A stretch of 64,000 bases of DNA from Parvibaculum sp041688015 (GTDB lineage: Bacteria; Pseudomonadota; Alphaproteobacteria; Parvibaculales; Parvibaculaceae): contig JBDNIY010000014.1 in assembly GCA_041688015.1 (NCBI GenBank), forward strand, positions 119,934 through 183,933. The letters are read 5' to 3'. Each line of letters opens with the position of its first letter. Position 1 is the first letter of the stretch. Under the pieces are notes generated by a model. That model was not told the origin of the DNA. It searched no databases and saw nothing but the letters and a program-made list of their open reading frames with translations. The translations under genes were made by a program, and so were the position numbers. Positions 58,810 through 64,000 of this stretch are shown here, piece by piece.

Positions 58810-59271
58810 TCAGGCATCAGTTTCAATGGCCGGCAGCCGCTCTCCACGCTGCAGCATCTGTCCGCGGGCCCCGGCGATCCCAAGCTCAAGGCTCTCGGCT
58901 ATACGTCCAGCACGATCCATGAAAAACATGGCCGCCTCGGGCGTACATATTGCCTTCGTCGCCTCTGCGAAAAGCTCCAACCAGCGGTCAAAATGTGCGC
59001 CCGACACCGGGAGAGGGGCATGCATGACCATAGGTTGGCCATGATAGGTGCCGCTCATCAGGGCGACCGAGGACCAGAAGCGGCACATGCGAGCCAAATG
59101 CGGATCCCAATCGGAGATACGCTCATCGAAGACCGGCCCGATCAACGGGTCCTGCCGCACCAGGCCATAAAAGTGATGCACCAAGTCCTTGATGATATCT
59201 TCGGTGATCCCTGTGTCGCGGGTCATGGCTTCAACAACGCGCGCGCGGCGGGGCGAAATAGCATCTGTCAT
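58810..59271 (-). CDS. Group III truncated hemoglobin
   Basis: The 153-residue globin has the group III features LVHHFYGLVRQDPLIGPVFDERI, W-x-x-HLARMCRFWSSVALMSGTYHGQPM with distal-pocket residues, and the proximal His in SGAHFDRWLELF. No signal peptide, so cytoplasmic. Such globins are tied to NO or O2 handling at low oxygen. The NsrR-like gene next to it points to nitrosative stress control. Confidence 0.93.
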   Translation of the reverse strand: MTDAISPRRARVVEAMTRDTGITEDIIKDLVHHFYGLVRQDPLIGPVFDERISDWDPHLARMCRFWSSVALMSGTYHGQPMVMHAPLPVSGAHFDRWLELFAEATKAICTPEAAMFFMDRAGRIAESLELGIAGARGQMLQRGERLPAIETDA

Positions 59272-59383
59272 GGTCCTGCCTTAAAAGAGGTAAATTACAT
59301 GCTCAATATAAGGAAAACCCTTGCGCATGATCAAGCCTCCATTGATCACGCCCGCTCGCAAAGCCTGCGACAAACACGCTCAA

Positions 59384-59836
59384 TCAGGGGTGAGCGTTTT
59401 GGCCGAGCAACTTGAGCACTTGTTTGTTTCGATCAGGGTTCTTTACCAAATCGGCGAGCGTGTAACCATCAAGCACGCCCAGAAAGGCGGCCAAGGCCTC
59501 TTCAAGCGGGCTTCGCAAACCGCATACTGGGCTGATGATGCAGGCATTGCGCGCCGCGTCAAAACACTCCACCAGCTCAAATCCGTCCTCAGTGCTGCGC
59601 ACCACAGCGCCAATGTTGATGTTTTGCGGCGTCTTGCCAAGGCGCAAGCCCCCATTGCGCCCGCGCAGACTGTCCACAAAGCCGCCCTGCACAAGGGTCT
59701 GCGCGACCTTCATTAGATGATTGCGCGAAATATCATATCGCGTCGCAATCTCCTCAATTGTGTGCAATTCGTCCGGCTCAAGGGCCAATAACATCAATAT
59801 GCGCAACGCATAGTCGGTATGAAGTGTGACACGCAT
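59384..59836 (-). CDS. Rrf2 family regulator, NsrR-like
   Basis: The 150-residue protein has the Rrf2 winged helix (DYALRILMLLALEPDELHTIEEIATRYDISRNHLMKVAQTLV) and three cysteines, Cys91, Cys99 and Cys105, positioned as the Fe-S ligands of NsrR. NsrR represses NO-detoxification genes until its cluster reacts with NO. The closely linked globin and cbb3 genes are likely targets. It reads toward the globin gene with a 112-base gap. Confidence 0.9.
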   Translation of the reverse strand: MRVTLHTDYALRILMLLALEPDELHTIEEIATRYDISRNHLMKVAQTLVQGGFVDSLRGRNGGLRLGKTPQNINIGAVVRSTEDGFELVECFDAARNACIISPVCGLRSPLEEALAAFLGVLDGYTLADLVKNPDRNKQVLKLLGQNAHP

Positions 59837-59864
59837 GGATCGTTTCCCGATTGAGACCGCAAGA

Positions 59865-59892
59865 CATGCGACGCTTTTACCATGCGACGCTT
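59865..59892. repeat. 12-bp direct repeat upstream of the NsrR-like gene
   Basis: CATGCGACGCTT occurs at 59865-59876 and 59881-59892, a 16-base period. It lies 29-56 bases upstream of the regulator start, where a promoter or binding site is expected. Confidence 0.7.
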
Positions 59893-60017
59893 CTATAAAG
59901 AGTATTTACAATATATGTTTCTGATGGAAACCACCAGAACACACATCTTTCAGACGATATTCACGCGGGCATCGCTCGTATTGTCAGGACCCTCTGACGC
60001 CTGATCGGAGCCTCACA

Positions 60018-60338
60018 TTGCCTCGCATCAAATTTATAGAACCCGACGGGACCGAACATATAGCCGAGATCGCATCGGGCATGTCGGTCATGCATGCTGC
60101 CATCAAATTTGATATTCCCGGCATCGATGCCGATTGCAAGGGCAGTTGTACCTGCTCAACCTGCCATGTTCATGTGGATCGCAACTGGATTGAGCGCACA
60201 GGCCATGCCCATGGCATGGAAGAGGACATTCTCGACCACGCTGTCAATGCTGACGACTGCAGCCGCCTGTCATGTCAAATCGTGATGACCGACGAGCTTG
60301 ACGGTATTTGTGTCTTCATCCCTGATTGGCAACGCTGA
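60018..60338 (+). CDS. Adrenodoxin/putidaredoxin-type [2Fe-2S] ferredoxin
   Basis: The 106-residue ferredoxin has cluster ligands Cys40, Cys46, Cys49 and Cys86 in the CX5CX2C...C pattern of vertebrate-type ferredoxins (DCKGSCTCSTCHV, LSCQIV). It starts at TTG 60018 with GGAG seven bases upstream; there is no in-frame ATG. These proteins feed electrons to class I P450s or to Fe-S cluster assembly. CYP153 at 9-10 kb is a possible partner, though far away. Confidence 0.92.
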   Translation: MPRIKFIEPDGTEHIAEIASGMSVMHAAIKFDIPGIDADCKGSCTCSTCHVHVDRNWIERTGHAHGMEEDILDHAVNADDCSRLSCQIVMTDELDGICVFIPDWQR

Positions 60339-60476
60339 GCACAGTGCACGGCCCATCCCGCTCTGGAGCGCGCATTGGCCAGCACTCTGAGGGCAAAAAT
60401 TACAAAAAATTCACCAGATTCTTTTTAAAACCACAGTTCGGCGGCATTTGTAACGCAGGCACGGATGACTATCTCA

Positions 60477-60498
60477 CGGGAGGGCCATGCCCCTCCCG
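60477..60498 (+). terminator. GC-rich hairpin after the ferredoxin gene
   Basis: CGGGAGGG (60477-60484) pairs with CCCTCCCG (60491-60498) around a six-base loop. No T-run follows directly, so termination is uncertain. The remainder of 60339-60633 shows no gene. Confidence 0.5.
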
Positions 60499-60633
60499 GT
60501 TGCGCAGTCTTTAGTTCAAGGCTTGAGGCGACCCCTTCGAGATTGATAAAAATGCCCCTCGTCTGTCATCCAGACGCACCCAATTTGCGAGCATCCAGTC
60601 AACCTCGATGTCGAAATTTGAGGTGTCAGCATC

Positions 60634-61776
60634 GTGAAAAAATCGAATTGTACTGAATTAACAGCCATGGTTCTTCAGGGCGGTGGCGCGCTTGGTGCCT
60701 ATCAGGGTGGCGTTTATGAGACGCTCGCTGCCAACAACTACCAGCCCGATTGGGTGGCAGGCATTTCCATTGGCGCAATCAACGCCGCCATTATCGCCGG
60801 CAACCGCGTCGAAAAGCGCGTCGAGAAGTTGCGCGCCTTTTGGGAGGGTGTCTCGGCTGGCCTGCAAGGCGCTCCCCCTTGGGGTGGGTCGGAATGGCGC
60901 ACCCTTCACGGCGAAATCGCCTCTGCGGTCCCTCTCGTTGCTGGCATACCCGGCTTCTTCAAACCACGGTTCCCGCCGCCCTATCTGACGTTCGGCCGCT
61001 TATCCAAGGCCTTGAGCTATTATGACACTTCCCCACTGGCCAAAACGCTCGCTGATCTCGTCGATTTTGATTTTCTGAACGAGCGTGGGCCGCGATTAAG
61101 CGTCGGGGCGGCCAATGTAGAAACCGGAAACTTCGAGTATTTCGACAGCGCAACCATGACGATTGGGCCTGAGCACATCATGGCCAGCGGCGCTCTGCCA
61201 CCTGGATTTCCACCAGTGATCATCGGTGGTCAGGCTTATTGGGATGGTGGTCTCGTCTCCAATACGCCCCTTCAATATGTACTGGAGAATGCCGAAGGCT
61301 GCGCCCTGACTGTCTTTCAAATTGATCTCTTCAGCGCCCATGGCCAGATGCCATCGGACCTTTCCGATGTCGCGCAGCGGCAAAAGGACATCCAGTATTC
61401 AAGCCGAACACGATTGACCACGGATCGCTTTCGCCAACTCGCAGACATTTCTGCGGCGGCCGAAAGGCTCTCCCACAAGCTCCCAGCCGCCTTGCGCGAC
61501 GATGCCGATCTGGCATTCCTGCGCGGTGCCTGTCCGGCCGATCACGTCACACTCGTTCATCTGATCCATCGCAAGGAAAATTTCGAAGGCTCATCAAAGG
61601 ACTACGAATTTTCTCGCCTCTCTATGGAGGAACATTGGGCCGCAGGCGTTTGCGATGTCACATCCACTTTGCAGCATGAGGCGTGGAAAATCGCCAAAAC
61701 ATCACCGGGTATTCAGGTGTTCGACCTTAGCGGCAAGGGATCTGCAAAGCGCAACCTTAGAAAGGAAAAATCATGA
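60634..61776 (+). CDS. Patatin-like phospholipase
   Basis: The 380-residue protein has the oxyanion loop LQGGGALGAYQGGVYE, the nucleophile Ser in GISIGAINAA and the catalytic Asp in YWDGGLVSNTPLQYVL, with a C-terminal DUF3734-like part. The enzyme cleaves acyl esters. It may start at GTG 60634 (GAGGTG upstream) or ATG 60667; the latter begins right at the catalytic domain. The stop overlaps adc as ATGA, so it is translated with the ketone-body genes. Confidence 0.92.
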   Translation: MKKSNCTELTAMVLQGGGALGAYQGGVYETLAANNYQPDWVAGISIGAINAAIIAGNRVEKRVEKLRAFWEGVSAGLQGAPPWGGSEWRTLHGEIASAVPLVAGIPGFFKPRFPPPYLTFGRLSKALSYYDTSPLAKTLADLVDFDFLNERGPRLSVGAANVETGNFEYFDSATMTIGPEHIMASGALPPGFPPVIIGGQAYWDGGLVSNTPLQYVLENAEGCALTVFQIDLFSAHGQMPSDLSDVAQRQKDIQYSSRTRLTTDRFRQLADISAAAERLSHKLPAALRDDADLAFLRGACPADHVTLVHLIHRKENFEGSSKDYEFSRLSMEEHWAAGVCDVTSTLQHEAWKIAKTSPGIQVFDLSGKGSAKRNLRKEKS

Positions 61777-62519
61777 AAATCGAAGACGTAAAGGCCCGCG
61801 CTTTTGCTATGCCATTGACCAATCCTTCCTATCCGCCGCCGCCCTATCGGTTCGTTGATCGTGAATATATGGTCATCACCTATCGCACCGACATAGATGC
61901 GCTGCGCGCCATTGTGCCCGAGCCTCTCGAAGTTGGGGAAGCTCTCGTCAAATATGAATTCATCCGTATGCCCGACTCGACCGGCTTTGGCGACTACACT
62001 GAATCTGGGCAAGTCATTCCTGTGACCTTCAAAGGTCAAAAGGGCGGCTACGTTCATTCCATGTATCTCAACGACGAAGCACCGATTGCTGGTGGACGCG
62101 AAATCTGGGGCTTCCCCAAAAAGCTTGCTGATCCTTCACTGCGCGTCGAAAAAGACACGCTTGTCGGCAAGCTCGACATGGGCTCCATACGCATCGCAAC
62201 TGGTACAATGGGCTACAAGCATCGTGAGATGGATCTCGAAGTAGCTAAAAAAAGTATTGGCGCGCCGGCTTTCCTCCTAAAAATTATCCCTCATGTCGAT
62301 TGTACGCCGCGCATATGCGAGCTGGTCAGATATTCGGCGACCGACATCACAGTCAAAGGCGCCTGGGAAGGCCCCGCTGGCCTTGAACTGCACAGCCACG
62401 CGCTCGCACCGATCTCCGATCTTCCCGTACTTGAGGTCTTGTCGGCGGTCCACATTCTGACCGATCTGACGCTAGGCCTTGGCGAAGTGGTTCATGATTA
62501 TTTGCCGAACAGGAAATAG
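61773..62519 (+). CDS. adc: Acetoacetate decarboxylase
   Basis: The 248-residue enzyme has the Schiff-base lysine region REIWGFPKKLADP with Lys116/Lys117, matching the catalytic and modulating lysines of clostridial Adc. It converts acetoacetate to acetone and CO2. Its neighbours (patatin, 3-hydroxybutyrate dehydrogenase) fit turnover of polyhydroxybutyrate or ketone bodies. Confidence 0.93.
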   Translation: MKIEDVKARAFAMPLTNPSYPPPPYRFVDREYMVITYRTDIDALRAIVPEPLEVGEALVKYEFIRMPDSTGFGDYTESGQVIPVTFKGQKGGYVHSMYLNDEAPIAGGREIWGFPKKLADPSLRVEKDTLVGKLDMGSIRIATGTMGYKHREMDLEVAKKSIGAPAFLLKIIPHVDCTPRICELVRYSATDITVKGAWEGPAGLELHSHALAPISDLPVLEVLSAVHILTDLTLGLGEVVHDYLPNRK

Positions 62520-62632
62520 TCACGACAGATCCATCTGCGCCAAATTTCATTTCAATATCTTGACACCCCAAGAGTTCGACCTCCACCGTAAGGCGGCCGT
62601 TCGATTGCAAACATGAACGAAAGGTAGAAACA

Positions 62633-63415
62633 ATGAACCTCAATGGAAAAGTCTGCATCATCACAGGCGCGGCTAGCGGTATTGGCCATTGCATCGCTGA
62701 GCGCTTTGTCGCCGAGGGCGCTCTTGTCGCTATCGCCGATCTCAATCTTGAAGCTGCACAAAAGGCAGCCGACGAGATGACCAAGAAGGGGCCGGGGAAG
62801 GCCATTGGTCTAGCGATGAATGTTACAGACGAAGAAGCTGTCAACGCAGGCGTCGCCGCCGTCGTGAAGAAATGGGGCGGCATCGACGTGCTGATTTCCA
62901 ATGCAGGCATTCAGATCGTCCACAAGGTCGAGGAGTTTCCATTTTCCGAATGGAAGAAACTTCTGTCCATCCATCTCGATGGCGCCTTCCTGACATCGAA
63001 AGCCTGCTTGCCTCATATGTACAAAAAGGGCTCAGGTTCCATCATCTTCATGGGATCAGTTCATTCCAAGGAAGCCTCAAAGCTCAAGTCAGCTTATGTC
63101 ACCGCCAAACATGGATTGCTGGGCCTTGCCCGTGTCATCGCCAAGGAAGGGGCCGAACATGGCGTGCGCGCCAATGTGATCTGTCCCGGCTTTGTCAAAA
63201 CGCCGTTGGTCGAAAAACAAATTCCCGAACAGGCAAAGTCGCTGGGCATTTCTGAAAAGGACGTCATAGAAAATGTGATGCTGGGCGATACGGTCGACAA
63301 GGAATTTACTACCGTCGAAGACATCGCCGAGATTGCTTATCTCTTTGCGGCCTTCCCAACCAATGCACTGACGGGGCAATCCCTCGTCGTGAGCCACGGA
63401 TGGTACATGAATTAG
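62633..63415 (+). CDS. 3-hydroxybutyrate dehydrogenase
   Basis: The 260-residue SDR has ITGAASGIGHCIAERF, NAGIQIV, and the catalytic YVTAKHGL preceded by Ser in MGSVHSKEAS; the C-terminal GWYMN ending resembles known bacterial 3-hydroxybutyrate dehydrogenases. It interconverts 3-hydroxybutyrate and acetoacetate with NAD. It lies 113 bases after adc, with its own ribosome site (GAAAGG). Confidence 0.93.
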   Translation: MNLNGKVCIITGAASGIGHCIAERFVAEGALVAIADLNLEAAQKAADEMTKKGPGKAIGLAMNVTDEEAVNAGVAAVVKKWGGIDVLISNAGIQIVHKVEEFPFSEWKKLLSIHLDGAFLTSKACLPHMYKKGSGSIIFMGSVHSKEASKLKSAYVTAKHGLLGLARVIAKEGAEHGVRANVICPGFVKTPLVEKQIPEQAKSLGISEKDVIENVMLGDTVDKEFTTVEDIAEIAYLFAAFPTNALTGQSLVVSHGWYMN

Positions 63416-63423
63416 CGCCATCA

Positions 63424-63497
63424 CCGAAAATGCCTTTCGGTTTTCGTTAGGCTGATAGCGGGGAGGCGCGGCACAAAAATGTTGGGCCGCGCCTCCC
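63424..63497 (+). terminator. Two hairpins after the 3-hydroxybutyrate dehydrogenase gene
   Basis: CCGAAA (63424-63429) and TTTCGG (63435-63440) followed by TTTT make a standard terminator. A second, stronger stem GGGAGGCGCGGC/GCCGCGCCTCCC (63461-63472, 63486-63497) follows, without a T-run. Confidence 0.8.
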
Positions 63498-63636
63498 GTC
63501 ATCTCTATTCGGCATCGTCTTGGGTAAAATGCGCTGCCTCTTTTCCTATTAACAGGAAAAATACAGGGAAATTCCGGTATTAGGTAGCAAACACACCTAA
63601 TGCCTTTTTGCCCAAAGTGGCAGAGAGCAGAGAGTT

Positions 63637-63868
63637 ATGGGTGACATTCCCAATTTCCCCACATACGCTCAGCTAATGGGGGAAGGCAGATCATTTATTG
63701 AAGTTAAATTGGAGACCTCGGAAGCGATAGAAATATCGGACTTCATCGGGGCATTTGCTTCTATCGGTTCGCAATATGACCGCTTTATGCGGGATGAACA
63801 CCCCGATCTGGCAGCTGACGCAAAAATTTACGTAAAGCAAGTTAGGCATGGTTCGATCATTGCCGAAC
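63637..63868 (+). pseudogene. Conserved hypothetical gene cut by an IS remnant (5' part only)
   Basis: From ATG 63637 the frame encodes about 77 residues of a small acidic protein (MGDIPNFPTYAQLMGEGRSF, then EISDFIGAFASIGSQYDRFM). The block DLAADAKIYVKQVRHGSIIAEL looks conserved. At about 63860 the frame enters antisense IS5 transposase sequence, so its natural C-terminus is lost. I do not recognise a function. Confidence 0.65.
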
Positions 63869-64000
63869 TCTTGCGGCAAATCCCGCCAAGGCGAACCAGT
63901 GCGCGCCATCCAGAACACAGCATCAAGAATACGGCGATGATCCGATGCTGGACGTCCTCCGCGACCTCGAATGGAAATCAAAAAGGGTTCAAAAAATGCC
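63855..64000 (-). mobile_element. IS5-type transposase fragment (partial)
   Basis: On the minus strand the frame, open to the right edge, reads FFEPFLISIRGRGGRPASDH and then RRILDAVFWMARTGSPWRDL with PQEFG, the N-terminal DUF4096/transposase start of the IS5 group. After FGN (about 63859) homology ends and the frame continues into the flanking gene, so the 3' part of the transposase is missing. No terminal repeat was identified. Confidence 0.85.

Noticed and set aside
59272..59383. NsrR binding palindrome upstream of the globin gene
   Set aside because: GCATGTAATTTAC resembles half of a known NsrR site, but a second half is not present at the right distance.
1..64000. CRISPR arrays, prophage or integrative element
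   Set aside because: No regularly spaced repeats, phage structural genes, integrase or attachment duplication next to the tRNA gene were seen.

Overview
The window reads as chromosome of an alphaproteobacterium. The order lptC-lptA-lptB-rpoN-hpf-ptsN followed by a DUF1150/Hsp20 pair is typical of Hyphomicrobiales and relatives. The mix of a CYP153 alkane hydroxylase, a Baeyer-Villiger monooxygenase, ectoine genes and a cbb3 oxidase would suit a Parvibaculum-like, salt-exposed hydrocarbon or lipid degrader. The genus is an inference from gene content only.

Layout. 1-8.7 kb: housekeeping (MerR fragment, NDUFA9-like protein, tRNA-Leu, RNase D, LPS export genes, sigma-54, hibernation factor, EIIA-Ntr, small heat shock protein). 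8.8-10.4 kb: CYP153 behind a perfect 26-bp palindrome. 10.4-14.2 kb: histidine kinase, cupredoxin, exported truncated hemoglobin and DUF3034 outer-membrane protein, all on the minus strand. 14.3-17.9 kb: two alpha/beta hydrolases and a BVMO. 18-23 kb: orphan ModA and an aromatic-amine-dehydrogenase-type (TTQ) cluster. 23.3-29.5 kb: MHS transporter, ask-ectC-ectB-ectA and divergent MarR regulator (ectoine). 29.6-33.4 kb: SLC13 permease followed by a decayed two-component pair. 33.9-35.2 kb: MscS channel. 35.2-42.1 kb: RpoE-ChrR pair with its likely singlet-oxygen regulon (FAD oxidoreductase, DUF1365, cyclopropane fatty acid synthase; SnoaL-like, SDR, DUF6134), joined by three matching promoter motifs. 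42.1-46.9 kb: catabolic operon (FAD monooxygenase, atypical SDR, membrane protein, FAA hydrolase) divergent from a TetR regulator. 46.9-51.7 kb: SDR, acyl-CoA dehydrogenase, class I basic amino acid decarboxylase. 51.7-58.5 kb: ccoNOQP plus ccoIS with two uncharacterised genes between. 58.8-60.3 kb: group III truncated hemoglobin, NsrR-like Rrf2 regulator, adrenodoxin-type ferredoxin. 60.6-63.4 kb: patatin, acetoacetate decarboxylase, 3-hydroxybutyrate dehydrogenase. 63.6-64 kb: a gene cut by an IS5-type transposase remnant.

Themes. Oxidation of aliphatic and ketone compounds (CYP153, ferredoxin, BVMO, esterases, acyl-CoA dehydrogenase, ketone-body genes), amine oxidation through a TTQ enzyme, osmoprotection by ectoine, and oxygen/NO/photo-oxidative stress handling. 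Best candidates for less-described biology: the exported globin-cupredoxin-DUF3034 module, the TTQ cluster with no MauG-like maturase, the small cysteine protein in the cco operon, and the TetR-controlled catabolic operon that includes an SDR lacking its catalytic Tyr and Lys. No CRISPR array, prophage or complete insertion sequence was seen.
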